NCBI GenBank assembly: GCA_029216955.1
Contig: JANAVB010033216.1
Coordinates: 8,425,492-8,489,491 of the forward strand
DNA from: Iris pallida
Taxonomy: Eukaryota > Streptophyta > Magnoliopsida > Asparagales > Iridaceae
Direction of reading: 5' to 3'
Length of the DNA: 64,000 bases
In this document: positions 1-13,214 of the stretch, piece after piece
Numbering within the stretch: position 1 is the stretch's first letter
Layout of the letters: each line of letters opens with the position of its first letter
The notes under the pieces: model-generated
The model's input: only the letters and a program-made list of their open reading frames with translations
Told to the model about the DNA's origin: nothing
The model's database searches: none
Made by a program: the position numbers and the translations under genes

Positions 1-2152
1 GTAAATGAGGTCTACGGTCGGATCACACATCCTTGGTACTTCTCATTCCCGACTCAACAATTTATAATAGAAAAATAATCACATAACCAATGACCAATCA
101 ATGAAATATAGTAAAAATCAATATCGAAATGCAGACAATAAACTGTACTCGCCTGTGGTCCTGTGCTGGTAAAACCGATGATCTGAGCCACTTAGTATGC
201 TACAATAGTCAAAACCCATACAACAGTCCCCGGAAGCTGAAATAAACAATACCAATGATCTCAGAATAGTCCAATTAGCTAGGATTTCCTGTCCTTAAGT
301 CCAATTCTGGACACAGGGGCAAAACGATAATTTTGGGTCAAAACGGTGTCCGCCATCGGACCTGCTTTACACCGAAAAGCGTGCCAGAGTCAACGGTCTC
401 TAAAGTCATCAAACTACATGTTTACGGATCCAATTTTCTGATATGAACCCAACCGTATGTCCAGAGTTAGATTCCGGCGGGCCGTGCACAAAATCGCCCG
501 TTGAGTGGGATCGTGGGGCCCATAAAACGGTGATTTTATCATCAGTCTCAGAATCGGACCAAACTTGGCATACAGGACCAGAAAAACGATACGGTCCTGT
601 TGGCGCAAGTTTTGTCCCGATCTGACGAGCGTGCACGAAGTAATTGAGAAATTTGCAACGTGCACGATACGGCAAATTTCGACGGATGCGCATCAAATTC
701 GTCGTACACACGCGACCAATTTGAATTTCGTCAAAGCCCACACGACCACGAAGTCGTTACGCAGCTTTCGATGCTTTCGGTTCGCGACCACGTCGTCCGG
801 ATTGGCGTGACGTAAGTCGTGTGGAGCAATTTTCTAGTTTTTAAAATAAGTTTTTGACGAAGTTTACATGTGTTTATTTCTCTGTACAAAGCAAACTTCT
901 ACAAACTTCCTACTGGAATTTTCTAGCCCTATATGTTGGGTTTAACTTCTGTTTAGAAAGTTTCCTGATTTGAAGGATAGATTGGTGGGAATTTCAATGT
1001 GAAGTTGGGTGTTTGGAACTGTTTTACGAACTGTTAAGAAACAGTTTTTTTGTCGAAGTTCGGGTTCGTTTTACGAAGCATGTAACGCAGAACAAATCAA
1101 AATATCTAAAGAGAATTGAAGTGGGTTATATTGTCAACGTACCTGCGAAGACGATGCGCAAAATGGCACGACGAGATGACAGAAAACTTTACGCAAAGTG
1201 GGGCTCTGGGACTGCTGTCGCTGTGCGTTCCGCACTGTTACGCGCTATCCCGGCGCACGCGCGCTGGTCCGACGGCCCGGCGGCCCTCTAGCCGACGACG
1301 AACGACGCCCAAGTCGGGGGTTGGGGCGGCGCGCTCTGCGTTAGGGTTTGTTGGATCGAACTTTTCTCTGTTCGTATATATGTGTATTGGTCGATGTATA
1401 CTAAGCCGAGGTTTAGGGTCGGCTCGGGAGAGCTACTGCTCCTGGGTTTGTTGGGTGGGCCTGAGCGGCTGGGGTGTTATCCCCCTATGGGCTAGATTGG
1501 CTGATACATAAGTTTGTGTTTGCTTATTATTTTTGCTTGGAAGGATCTATATTTTCGAGCTCTGTGTTCAGTTGCTTGGAAGGATCTATATTCGTTTGTG
1601 TGGGGTGCACGTGAAGCTTATAGTTGATGGCAACCAACTACAACTTGTCTAAGCTGATGCATGATTGCATCCATGCATATTGTTGTTGCAGCAACTTGCA
1701 ACATATATATATATTGAAATAAATTGCATTGAATTTCAATTCAGTTCCAACATTCATTTCCTTTCAATTCAATTTACTGCTATACTATATAATAAAATAA
1801 TAATAATAACAGAGGCCACCACCATTTGCACTTGTTGCTTTAGGCAGTGGTACAAGTCATATTTGTAGGGCAGAGTGTTTGTGATGTACATATTTCTATA
1901 TATATATAAATACACTTATATATTAATCTCCATAAATCTAAACAAAACCTCTATGTTCTCTATTCCTAGTGTAAGACCCATCCATGTAAATATGTAACAT
2001 TCGCTTGACGAAAATAATATAACCAATAATTATATTATAGACTAAATTTATCTACTAAATAATTATTTATAAAATCTAAAAATCACCCTTTACTCAAACA
2101 AACAAATAAAAAAAATAATTATTTCAAAATTATTCCGGGAAGGGGAGTTACA
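1..2152 (-). mobile_element. LARD array: LTR 1 (partial, 3' LTR side)
   Basis: This is the first of three copies of a large LTR, cut by the window edge. It aligns base for base with 6980-9171 and 13990-16133. Read on the minus strand, the LTR begins TGTAACTCCCC at 2152, directly after a polypurine tract, which fixes the orientation. The 3' part of this LTR, including its 32-bp minisatellite, lies before position 1. Open frames inside it (for example 409-741 minus and 1013-1291 plus) are not kept between copies and look non-coding. It carries a short (AT) run at about 1700 where LTR 2 has a long one. Confidence 0.88.
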
Positions 2153-2154
2153 AA

Positions 2155-2166
2155 TCTACCCACCTT
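2155..2166 (-). promoter_or_regulatory. Polypurine tract of LARD unit 1
   Basis: On the minus strand this reads AAGGTGGGTAGA and sits 2 nt before the LTR start. The preceding bases (TTTCGAGGACGAAATT, minus strand) match those before the 3' LTR of the Tekay-type element at 60287-60322. This is where plus-strand DNA synthesis would be primed. Confidence 0.75.
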
Positions 2167-5100
2167 AAAATAATTTCGTCCTCGAAATTCTAATTCATAA
2201 ATATTCCTTAAAATTCACAAAGAAGGTCTAACTTAGCCTTAATCTCCTCAATTTAATTTTTTTTCAAAAATATTTTATAACCCCCTCCTAGCCATATAGC
2301 CTCCAAGACTTCTACCCACCTTTGGTCACACTACTCCTCAAACTAAAATCTGTACGTCTTCTAACTGGTTGCTAACAATCCTATCAACAAATATCTATTG
2401 CATGTGGCATCTATGATTCCTCTCCTATCTACCGAGCAACCCAACTTAACAAACAACAAACTTACACCAGTGTCTAAGAATATTGATAAACTCTAACGAG
2501 CATGACCATTCGTCGCTCCGAAATAGGTAGGACATGAAGGTAAGGAAGATTAATCGAGAGCAGATATGAAGTTTAAGGGTGGTAAAAGTATCTTAATAAT
2601 GCAGATAGAAAAAGAGTTTATGAACCATTGTCTTATTTACTAGATTGGACTACTCTAGCCTAGTCACTTGCTAAATCGAAAAAGTCATCATTTCCTAGAG
2701 AGGTTTGCAATCTGTGGACTATGGAAAATCTGTTCTCTAAATTAATCCGAACAAGGTTCAAAAATAGGACGGAACTGGAGAAGTCAAGATTGTGATCTTT
2801 TTCGTGGTTATTTAAACACACGAGCAAGGGATAAAACGCAATACAAATTCGTATCACCACTTCCAGGTAGATGGAATATTGGTTACGAATGATTTCACAA
2901 TCTAAGAGGAAAGACTACATAATATGTATAGGGACCTATTTCAAAATAGTTCGGTTTTATAATCCAGATGTAGTGGTATGCATGGATGGGTTTTACTGGC
3001 CTATGGGTTCCCTCATTGGACATCAATCGTTGGTTGGATGAAACCCTAGATTTCAATCTATATCGACTGGACAAAAATCCCAATGATAAACTATTTCTAC
3101 TAAGTTAGGGTAACCTGGAGTAAGTTTTTTTTTTACCCAAGTGGTTGAGCTAGTTGGGCAGTCGGATTGGTTAAATAGGTTATGTAAGCCCTGTAGGTGC
3201 GCCTTCCGTGACTTTTGTGTTTAAGTAGCCCGAGAAGACACAATTAAATGGCACACTAGTGACATGTGCATAATGGGCTTCCAGTCGATCACAACCATAT
3301 ATTGTGTCGAAAGGTTCGGGTCGAGTTAGAGTCTCTAATTGCAGCCCGAAAGTATACGATTATTATGGTAAGGGTTAAAGCTAGTCCCTTTGACCTGAAA
3401 GTCATACTATATAAATAGAGTACAAGGGGACGGATTTGAGTGGGACATGATATAACTAGATGAAGATGGACTCGTCTAGATCTTACATGTGAAATTTGTT
3501 GGAAGATAACAGCTGGTCTCGTGCTCCGAATATTAATGGCACGGTTGGGGACACAAAATGATCTTAATGGAAAGTGGGACAACAAAGGGCACTAGTTATC
3601 ATTCTAATGGTAATTATTCTAATCACTCGGTAAATCCTGGTATATCCTAAAAAGTTTTAGAAGACTTACGGTCTACCCACCTTAGAAGCTAGGACATGGT
3701 TTTAGGAATGGTGAGGTTTAGGAGGATTCCAAGGTCCAGGTACTTACCTCGACTCTTGTTAAAAGAGAACAAGGCACGGCGTTACAGGATACCGTGGATA
3801 TAGGTCATGTCAAGGATCATTCCTCAATAAGTAGAGAACGAGCGTGTACAACGACGCATGGTCGATAAAATAGAATGATCTATTCATCCATGGTTTACAA
3901 GAGTTATCGACGGGGTAACCAACGCTAAGGTAAAGCATATGAAAAGATTTCTAACAACTGAGTCGTGAATTTCTATTTGTGTCAACCTGCCAGACTATCG
4001 TCATAAGGGTTGTAGTGATGATGTATTGCTGTTGACAACTGGTAGGTCATAATATGACAGGGTATTTAAGCTATGGTATTGGCTAAGCTAGTGACTGTGG
4101 TATTCCAGCACTAGTTAGGTCTTAATAATAAAATTTACATAACTAGAGCAATTTTTGTTGGAAACCAATCTCGGGATGAGTGTCACGGTAAATGATTACC
4201 CTATTGTCCACTCATCTCATATCTAGCTGTGGGCTTCGGTCGAGGAAGGGTTGGTTCAAGGCATAAGGGTTGCTAGTTAAGGCAAGCTTCCAACAAATAA
4301 TTAGAGACTCACAACATTTGGTTTCTTGAGAATAGATAGTCTCCTAGGTTGGCGTTCTGACTAAAGGTAAAACCCTAATCATTCTCAAATTCAGATAGCT
4401 CGAAAGTCTCAATAGTAGTTTGAGGGTCGATGGGAGAACGAGTAACTCAATCACATGACCGGCCGATGGTAGCTACACTTGTGCCTACCATTATCATAGC
4501 CATGGGAATACTCTGTATCTCTCTACCATCACGAGCTTTCGTCTTTCCAAATCGGTGAAAGATAAAAACAATAAAGAATTCAAGGGAGATGTTACTGAAT
4601 ACAATGTCGTGTTTCAAGGGCGAACATATAATTCAAGTGGAATTGTCAATACAGTCGCGGATGAGATCCTAGATACCTCTACATCTCAATCCACATAGGA
4701 TAATTAAATGAAGTGCGAACCAAATGCATCATGGTTGATCAGACCATAATACACTGATTCTGATTAGACAATATGTTAGCAGGCGTCCCCACCAAACATG
4801 TGTCTTGAATCAAGCTCGAGAACAGAGTAAGCTTGCAAAACAAGGCTGTAGTAGTAGCATTGGTCAAGATAGTCGAAATACAAGTATGCGAGATTTTTGA
4901 AAGAATGTACAAATAGTTCGAGTTTTGCGAGAATCAAACCTTACCCGGTATTCTTGCTTATATGGTCTTCCTACTATCTTCTTATCCACAAGGACTTGGT
5001 CAACTAATGGGTTATGGAACTCTCGATTCTATATTCTTGGTAACTTATTAGTGTCAGTCAATTACCTCGTCTATAGATCACAAGGACCACGGAATGCTAG

Positions 5101-6177
5101 GTCGGGAGACACGTTACCCAACTTACAGAACTTCCACTAGTGTTGGCTTCGGGTCTTATGAGACATACATGGTTTTGTCCTATCCTCCATAGTATCCTGA
5201 ACTTGTAATCACGTCTGAAGTTATTTCACCGAGAGTTATGCCTCGCCCATATACTCGGGCTGTGGTAAACCCTTGGGTTCATGATTTCAGGGTGGTATGC
5301 TCTCTGATACTCTACCTTATATTGACATCAGGGTGACTACGGTCAAAGAGGACCACTAACTATAATTTAGCAATATTCTATAACTTACAATTCTTCAAAA
5401 GGATTTCAATTCTATGGGTTGTGTCTCGCCAGTGCGCTGCTGGCTGTAGTGAACCCACATTCTCCACTCTCAAATAATTGACAACAGTGCGCTGCTGTCT
5501 AGTCATTACGAGTCAACCATCATTCCTTTATTTGTAAAAATTTCTGGGCTTCTAGGGACTCGAACAAGTCGACTATGTAATAAGGCATAATTATTTGTCC
5601 TATCAGTCACAATCTTTAAAATAAGAGGTTGCACAGGAAAGAAATATCTGAGGACAAAGAAATACAACATTCTAACTATTCCATTGTATTCAAATATTGG
5701 GGAAAAACTTGAACCGAAACTAACTCGAGGTCCGTATATGGATAATCTAATCAGAAATTATATAAAATAATAATCCTTAGGGCAAAATAGGGACTGAGGA
5801 GGCAATTCGGACTAAGATGTGAGGATGATATCTAAAGGGGCAAGGGGAAAGAATTGTACCATTTATCAAGGTTAAACTATTAATTCTAGAAAGTCCTGTA
5901 TCACCAAGTGAACAATCTATCCACATTGGATCATGTCGTCATATCAAAAGGTAGTCGTATACCTATGGGGATTGACAAACTATCAAAATTAATAACTCCT
6001 CATCTAAATGGCATGGCCTAGACTACCCATCGGTAAATTTGTATAAGGGACTCCTAGTCTTAGTCATTCTCGTAAATTAAATTAATTCTAATTTGTGAAT
6101 AAGCATTTCCTTGTCGCAGGCTCGCAATAGTACGGCTAACTTAAGTACTATCACGAGTTCGCATGACTTGCGAAAAC

Positions 6178-6196
6178 AGACCTGCATGGGCCACCA
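6178..6196 (-). promoter_or_regulatory. Primer binding site, tRNA-Ile type, LARD unit 1
   Basis: The minus strand reads TGGTGGCCCATGCAGGTCT, 8 nt downstream of the LTR end. It is the exact complement of the 3' terminal 19 nt (CCA included) of plant tRNA-Ile(AAU) as I remember it. A near-identical site occurs 9 nt after the 5' LTR of the Tekay-type element (55331-55349). No initiator Met site is present. Confidence 0.72.
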
Positions 6197-6716
6197 CAAA
6201 AACTTGTCACGACCCGCACCCGTTTTTTTTAACCGAATATGAGACGTGTCCAAGCCAGCCTACGCCGCAGTGTCGGCGGTAGAATGCTGTCACGGCCATG
6301 AAGATCAAATCACAAATAATGCTCACTCACATAATTAATTTAACTTACAATGATCACAAGTTTTACATTTGTAGAAAAATATAAACTTGTACATATAACA
6401 GAATAACTACAACTCCACTATCTAATTAGTCTCTAGGCTTTTGTCTGCAAATATTCCCGTCTCTTCCCAAGCTAAGTGAATCCACGGCTAACCTGAAAAT
6501 GTTGGTTTCCAGTCAGGAATGAAACGAGCACAATTCACTGAATGCAATTTCAAATAAAGAAAATGACTATAAAACAAAGGTTAGACATCAATCATGAGTT
6601 TTAAAAATAAACAGTAAATACGAAAAACCAATAGTAAATAAATAGACACTAAATACTTTTCCCAACTGTTAGAAGTACCTTTGACATGTGATCAGTCTTG
6701 GACACTACACCGTACG

Positions 6717-6979
6717 GTCTACGAGATCTACTTGCAGAAAAATAAACACTGTCTACGAGATCTACTTGCAGAAAAGTAAACACTGTCTACGAGATCTACT
6801 TGCAGAAAAGTAAACGAGGTCTACGAGATCTACTGCATAAAAGTAACAATGTCTACGAGATCTACTGCATGAAAGTAACAATGTCTACGAGATCTACTGC
6901 ATAAAAGTAACAATGTCTACGAGATCTACTGCATGAAAGTAACAATGTCTACGAGATCTACTGCATGAAAGTAAACGAG
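6717..6979. repeat. 32-bp minisatellite in LARD LTR 2
   Basis: About eight head-to-tail units of roughly 32-33 bp, each starting GTCTACGAGATCTACT. The first three carry a TTGCAGAAAAGTAAACACT tail and the later ones a GCATGAAAGTAACAAT tail. There are no unique spacers between units. The same array, with the same unit order, occurs in LTR 3. Confidence 0.9.
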
Positions 6980-8670
6980 GTCTACGGTCGGATCACACAT
7001 CCTTGGTACTTTTCATTCCCGATTCAACAATTTATAATAGAAAAATAATCACATAACCAATGACCAATCAATGAAATATAGTGAAAATCAATATCGAAAT
7101 GCAGACAATAAACTGTACTCGCATGTGGTCCTGTGCTGGTGAAACCGATGATCTGAGCCACTCAGTATGCTACAATAGTCAAAACCCATACAACAGTCCT
7201 CGGAAGCTGAAATAAACAATACCAATGATCTCAGAATAGTCCAATTAGCTAGGATTGCCTGTCCTTAAGTCCAATTCTGGACACAGGGGCAAAACGGTAA
7301 TTTCGGGTCAAAACGGTATCTGCCGTCGGACCCGCTTTACACCGAAAAGTGTGCCAGAGTCAACGGTCTCTAAAGTCATCAAACTACATGTCTACAGATC
7401 CAGTTTTCCGATACGAACCCAACCGTATGTCCAGAGTTGGATTCCGGCGGGCCGTGCACAAAATCGCCCGTTGAGCGGGATCGTGGGGCCCACAAAACGG
7501 TGATTTTATCATCAGTCTCAGAATCGGACCAAACTTGGCATATAGGACCAGAAAAACGATACGGTCCTGTTGGCATAAGTTTCGTCTCGATCTGACGAGC
7601 GTGCACGAAGTAATTGAGAAATTTACAACGTGCACGATACGACGAATTTCGACGGATACGCATCAAATTCGTCGCGCACACGCGACCAATTTGAATTCCG
7701 TCAAAGCCCACATGACCATGAAGCCGTTACGCAGCTTTCGATGCTTTCGGTTCGCGACCACGTCGTCCGGATTGGCGTGACGCACGTCGTGTGGAGCGAT
7801 TTTCTAGTTTTTAAAACAGGTTTTTGACGAAGTTTACATGTGTTTATTTCTCTGTACAAAGCAAACTTCTACAAACTTCCTACTGGAATTTTCTAGCCCT
7901 ATATGTTGGGTTTAACTTCTGTTTAGAAAGTTTTCTGATTTGAAGGATAGATTGGTGGGAATTTCGATGTGAAGTTGGGTGTTTGGAACTGTTTTACGAA
8001 CTGTTAAGAAACAGTTTTTTCGTCGAAGTTCGGGTTCGTTTTACGATGCATGTATCGCAGAACAAATCGAAATATCTAAAGAGAATTGAAGTGGGTTATA
8101 TTGTCAACGTACGTACGAAGACGACGCGCAAAACGGCGCGACGAGGCGACAGAAAACTTTACGTAAAGTGGGGCTCTGGGACTGCTGTCGCTGTGCGTTC
8201 CGCACTGTTGCGCGCTGTCCCGGCGCGCTCGTGCTGGTCCGGCGGCCCGACGGCCCTCTGGCTGGCGACGAGCGACGCCCAGGTCGAGGGTTGGGGCGGC
8301 GCGCTCTGCGTTAGGGTTTGTTGGATCGAACTTTTCTCTGTTCATATATATATGTGTATTGGTCGGTGTATACTAAGCGGAGGTTTAGGGTCGGCTCGGG
8401 AGAGCTACTGCTCCTGGGTTTGTTGGGTGGGCCTAAGCGGCTGGGGTGTTATCCCTCTATGGGCTAGCTTGGCTGATACATAAGTTTGTGTTTGCTTATT
8501 ATTTTTGCTTGGAAGGATCTATATTTCCGAGCTCTGTGTTCAGTTGCTTGGAAGGATCTATATTCGTTTGTGTGGGGTGCACGTTAAGCTTATAGTTGAT
8601 GGCAACCAACTACAACTTGCCTAAGCTGATGCATGATTGCATCCATGCATATTGTTGTTGCAGCAACTTG

Positions 8671-8673
<3 letters not shown>

Positions 8674-8731
<58 letters not shown>
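8674..8731. repeat. (AT)n tract, expanded only in LTR 2
   Basis: About 29 AT units. The aligned sites in LTR 1 (near 1700) and LTR 3 (near 15690) have only about 6-7 units, so the expansion happened after the LTR copies separated. Confidence 0.9.
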
Positions 8732-8732
<1 letters not shown>

Positions 8733-9173
8733 AAATGAATTGCATTGAATTTCAATTCATTTCCAACATTCATTTCCTTTCAATTCAATTCACTGCTATA
8801 CTATATAATAATATAATAATAATAATAACAGAGGCCACCACCATTTGTACTTGTTGCTTTAGGCAGTGGTATAAGTCATATTTGTAGGGCAGAGTGTTTG
8901 TGATGTACATATTTCTATATATATATAAATACACTTATATATTAATCTCCATAAATCTAAACAAAACCTCTATGTTCTCTATTCCTAGTGTAAGACGCAT
9001 CCATGTAAATATGTAACATTTACTTGACAAAAATAATATAACCAATAATTATATTATAGACTAAATTCATCTACTAAATAATTATTTATAAAATCTAAAA
9101 ATCACCCTTTACTCAAACAAACAAATAAAAAAATTAATTAATTCAAAATTATTCCGGGAAGGGGAGTTACAAA

Positions 9174-9185
9174 TCTACCCACCTT
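9174..9185 (-). promoter_or_regulatory. Polypurine tract of LARD unit 2
   Basis: Minus-strand AAGGTGGGTAGA, 2 nt before the start of LTR 2, identical to unit 1. Confidence 0.75.
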
Positions 9186-12100
9186 AAAATAATTTCGTCC
9201 TCGAAATTCTAATTCATAAATATTCCTTAAAATTCACAAAGAAGGTCTAACTTAACCTTAATCTCCTCAATTTAATTTTTTTCCAAAAATATTTTATAAC
9301 CCCCTCCTAGCCATATAGCCTCCAAGACTTCTACCCACCTTTGGTCACACTACTCCTCAAACTAAAATCTGTACGTCTTCTAACTGGTTGCTAACAATCC
9401 TATCAACAAATATCTACTGCATGTGGCATCTATGATTCCTCTCCTATCTACCGAGCAACCCAACTTAACAAGCAACAAACTTACACTAGTGTCTAAGAAT
9501 ATTGATAAACTCTAACAAGCATGACCATTCGTCACTCCGAAATAGGTAGGACATTAAGGTAAGGAAGATTAATCGAGAGCAGATATGAAGCTTTAAGGGT
9601 GGTAAAAGTATCTTAATAATACAGATAGAAAAAGAGTTTACGAACCATTGTCTTATTTACTAGATTGGACTACTCTAGCCTAGTCACTTGCTAAATCGAA
9701 AAAGTCTTCATTTCCTAGAGAGGTTTGCAATCTGTGGACTATGGAAAATCTGTTCTCTAAATTAATCCGAACAAGGTTCAAAAATAGGACGGAACTGGAG
9801 AAGTCAAGATTGTGATCTTTTCTGTGGTAATTTAAACACACGAGCAAGGGATAAAACGCAATACAAATTCGTATCACCACTTCCAGGTAGATGGAATATT
9901 GGTTACGAATGATTTCACAATCTAAGAGGAAAGACTACATAATATGTATAGGGACCTATTTCAAAATAGTTCGATTTTATAATCCAGATGTAGTGGTATA
10001 CATGGATGGGTTTTACTGGCCTTAATGGGTTTCCTCATTGGACATCAATCGTTGGTTGGATGAAACCCTAGATTTCAATCTATATCGACTGGACAAAAAT
10101 CCCAATGATAAACTATTTCTACTAAGTTAGGGTAACCTGGAGTAAGTTTTTTTTACCCAAGTGGTTGAGCTAGTTGGGCAGTCGGATTGATTAAATAGGT
10201 TATGTAAGCCCTGTAGGTGCGCCTTCCGTGACTTTTATGTTTAAGTAGCCCGAGAAGACACAATTAAATGGTACACTAGTGACATGTGCATAATGGGCTT
10301 CCAGTCGATCACAACCATATATTGGGTCGAAAGGTTCGGGTCGAGTTAGAGTCTCTAATTGCAGCCCGAAAGTATACGATTATTTGTGTAAGGGTTAAAG
10401 CTAGTCCCTTTGACCTGAAAGTCGTACTATATAAATAGAGTACAAGGGGACAGATTTGAGTGGGACATGATATAACTAGATGAAGATGGACTCGTCTAGA
10501 TCTTACATGTGAAATTTGTTGGAAGATAACAGCTGGTCTCGTGCTCCGAATATTAATGGCACGGTCGTGGACACAAAATGATCTAATTGGAAAGTGGGAC
10601 AACAAAGGGCACTAGTTATCATTCTAATGGTAATTATTCTAATCACTCGGTAAATCCTGGTATATCCTAAAAAGTTTTTGAAGACTTACGGTCTACCCAC
10701 CTTAGAAGCTCGAACATGGTTTTAGGAATGGTGAGGTTTAGGAGGATTCCAAGGTCCAGGTACTTACCTCGACTCTTGTTAAAAGAGAACAAGGCACGGC
10801 GTTACAGGATACCGTGGATATAGGTTATGTCAAGGATCGTTCCACAATAAATAGAGAACGAGCGTGTACAACGACGCATGGTCGATAAAATAGAATGATC
10901 TATTCATCCATGGTTTACAAGAGTTATCGGCGGGGTAACCAACGCTAAGGTAAAGCGTATGAAAAGATTTCTAACAACTGAGTCATGAATTTCTATTTGT
11001 GTCAACCTGCCAGACTATTGTCACAAGGGTTGTAGTGATGATGTATTGCTGTTGACAACTGGTAGGTCATAATATGACAGGGTATTTAAGCTATGGTATT
11101 GGCTAAGCTAGTGACTATGGTATTCCAGCACTAGTTAGGTCTTAATAATAAAATTTACATAACTAGAGCAATTTTTGTTGGAAACCAATCTCGGAATGAG
11201 TGTCACGGTAAATGATTACCCTATTGTCCACTCATCTCATGTCTAACTGTGGGCTTCGGTCGAGGAAGGGTTGGTTCAAGGCTTAAGGGTTGCTAGTTAA
11301 GGCAAGCTTCCAACAAATATTAGAGACTCACAACATTTGGTTTCTTGAGAATAGATAGTCTCCTAGGTTAGCGTTCTGACTAAAGGTAAAACCCTAATCA
11401 TTCTCAAATTTAGATAGCTCGAAAGTCTCAATAGTAGTTTGAGGGTCGATGGGAGAACGAGTAACTCAATCACATGACCGGCCGATGGTAGCTACACTTG
11501 TGCCTACCATTATCATAGCCATAGGAATACTCTATATCTCTCTACCATCACGAGCTTTCGTCTTTCCAAATCGGTGAAAGATAAAAACAATAAAGAATTC
11601 AAGAGAGATGTTACTGAATACAATGTTGTGTTTCAAGGGCGAACATATAATTCAAGAGGAATTGTCAATACAGTCGCAGATGAGATCCTAGATACCTCTA
11701 CATCTCAATCCACATAGGATAATTAAATAAAGTGCGAACCAAATGCATCATGGTTGATCAGACCATAATACACTGATTCTGATTAGACAATATGTTAGCA
11801 GGCGTCCCCACTAAACATATGTCTTGAATCAAGCTCGAGAACAGAGTAAGCTTGCAAAACTAGGCTGTAGTAGCAGCATTGGTCAAGATAGTCGAAATAC
11901 AAGTATACGAGATTTTTGAAAGAATGTACAAATAGTTCGAGTTTTGCGAGAATCAAACCTTATCCGGTATTCTTGCTTATACGGTCTTCCTACTATCTTC
12001 TTATCCACAAGGACTTGGTCAACTAATGGGTTATGGAACTCTCGATTCTATATTCTTGGTAACTTATTAGTGTCGGTCAATTACCTCGTCCATAGATCAC

Positions 12101-13187
12101 AAGGACCACGGAATGCTAGGTCGGGAGACACGTTACCCAACTTACAGAACTTCCACTAGTGTTGGCTTCGGGTCTTATGAGACATACATGGTTTTGTCCT
12201 ATCCTCCATAGTATCCTGAACTTGTAATCACGTCTGAAGTCATTTCACCGAGAGTTGTACCTCGTCTATATACTCGGGCTGTGGTAAACCCTTGGGTTCA
12301 TGATTTCAGGGTGGTATGCTCTCTGATACTCTACCTTATATTGACATCAGGGTGACTACGGTCAAAGAGGACCACTAACTATAATTTAGCAATATTCTAT
12401 AACTTACAATTCTTCAAAAGGATTTCAATTCTATGGGTTGTGTCTCGCCAGTGCGCTGCTGGCTGCAGTGAACCCACATTCTCCACTCTCAAATAATTGA
12501 CGACAGTGCGCTGCTGTCTAGTCATTACGAGTCAACCATCATTCCTTTATCTGTAAAAATTCCTGGGCTTCTAGGGACTCGAACAAGTCGACTATGTAAT
12601 AAGGCATAATTATTTGTCCTATCAGTCACAATCTTTAAAATAAGAGGTTGCACAGGAAAGAAATATCTGAGGACAAAGAAATACAACATTCTAACTATTC
12701 CATTGTATTCAAATATTGGAGAAAAACTTGAACCGAAACTAACTCGAGGTCCGTATGTGGATAATCTAATCAGAAATTATATAAAATAATAATCCTTAGG
12801 GCAAAATAGGGACTGAGGAGGCAATTCGGACAAAGATGTGAGGATGATATCTAAAGGGGCAAGGAGAAGGAATTGCACCATTTATCAAGGTTAAACTATT
12901 AATTCTAGAAAGTCCTGTATCACCAAGTGAACAATCTATCCACATTGGATCATGTCGTCATATCAAAAGGTAGTCGTATACCTATGGGGATTGACAAACT
13001 ATCAAAATTAATAACTCCTCATCTAAATGGCATGGCCTAGACTATCCATCGGTAAATTTGTATAAGGGACTCCTAGTCTTAGTCATTCTCGTTAATCCTA
13101 ATTCGTGAATGAGCATTTCCTTGTCGCAGGCTCGCAATAGTACGGCTAACTTAAGTACTATCACGAGTTCGCATGACTTGCAAAAAC

Positions 13188-13206
13188 AGACCTGCATGGG
13201 CCACCA
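13188..13206 (-). promoter_or_regulatory. Primer binding site, tRNA-Ile type, LARD unit 2
   Basis: Minus-strand TGGTGGCCCATGCAGGTCT, identical to 6178-6196 and also 8 nt after the LTR end, so the site has stayed intact in both units. Confidence 0.72.
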
Positions 13207-13214
13207 CAAAAACT

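Larger units (their letters stand above)
2153..6204 (-). mobile_element. LARD array: internal region 1 (non-coding)
   Basis: This 4.05-kb interior lies between LTR 1 and LTR 2. It has no gag, protease, reverse transcriptase or integrase signature in any frame. The longest element-sense frame is 98 residues (3289-3585). It is nearly identical to 9172-13214. On the minus strand it starts with a primer site 8 nt after the LTR end (6178-6196) and finishes with a polypurine tract at 2155-2166. LTRs near 3 kb around a 4-kb non-coding interior match the LARD class of non-autonomous retrotransposons, which depend on proteins made by other elements. Confidence 0.85.
6205..9171 (-). mobile_element. LARD array: LTR 2 (shared middle LTR)
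   Basis: A complete LTR of 2967 bp, reading TGTAACTCCCC...GGGTCGTGACA on the minus strand. It serves as the 5' LTR of the left unit and the 3' LTR of the right unit. It is a few percent diverged by eye from LTR 1 and LTR 3. Most of its length excess over LTR 3 (2919 bp) comes from one expanded (AT) tract at 8674-8731. A 166-codon frame on the opposite strand (7983-8483) recurs in LTR 3 but is broken in LTR 1, and its differences are mostly amino-acid changing, so I do not call it a gene. Confidence 0.9.
9172..13214 (-). mobile_element. LARD array: internal region 2 (non-coding)
   Basis: A second 4.04-kb non-coding interior, almost the same as 2153-6204 with about one difference per 60 bases by eye and a few short indels. 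The polypurine tract is at 9174-9185 and the primer site at 13188-13206, both on the minus strand. The close match of both interior and LTR supports duplication of a whole unit by unequal recombination between LTRs rather than two separate insertions. Confidence 0.85.

Noticed and set aside
409..741. 110-codon minus frame repeated at 7379-7711 and partly at 14411-14722
   Set aside because: It lies inside the LARD LTR, changes length between copies and overlaps another frame of equal quality, so it is explained by LTR duplication.
6717..6979. CRISPR-like regular 32-bp repeats
   Set aside because: Units are head to tail with no unique spacers, in a plant LTR; this is a minisatellite.
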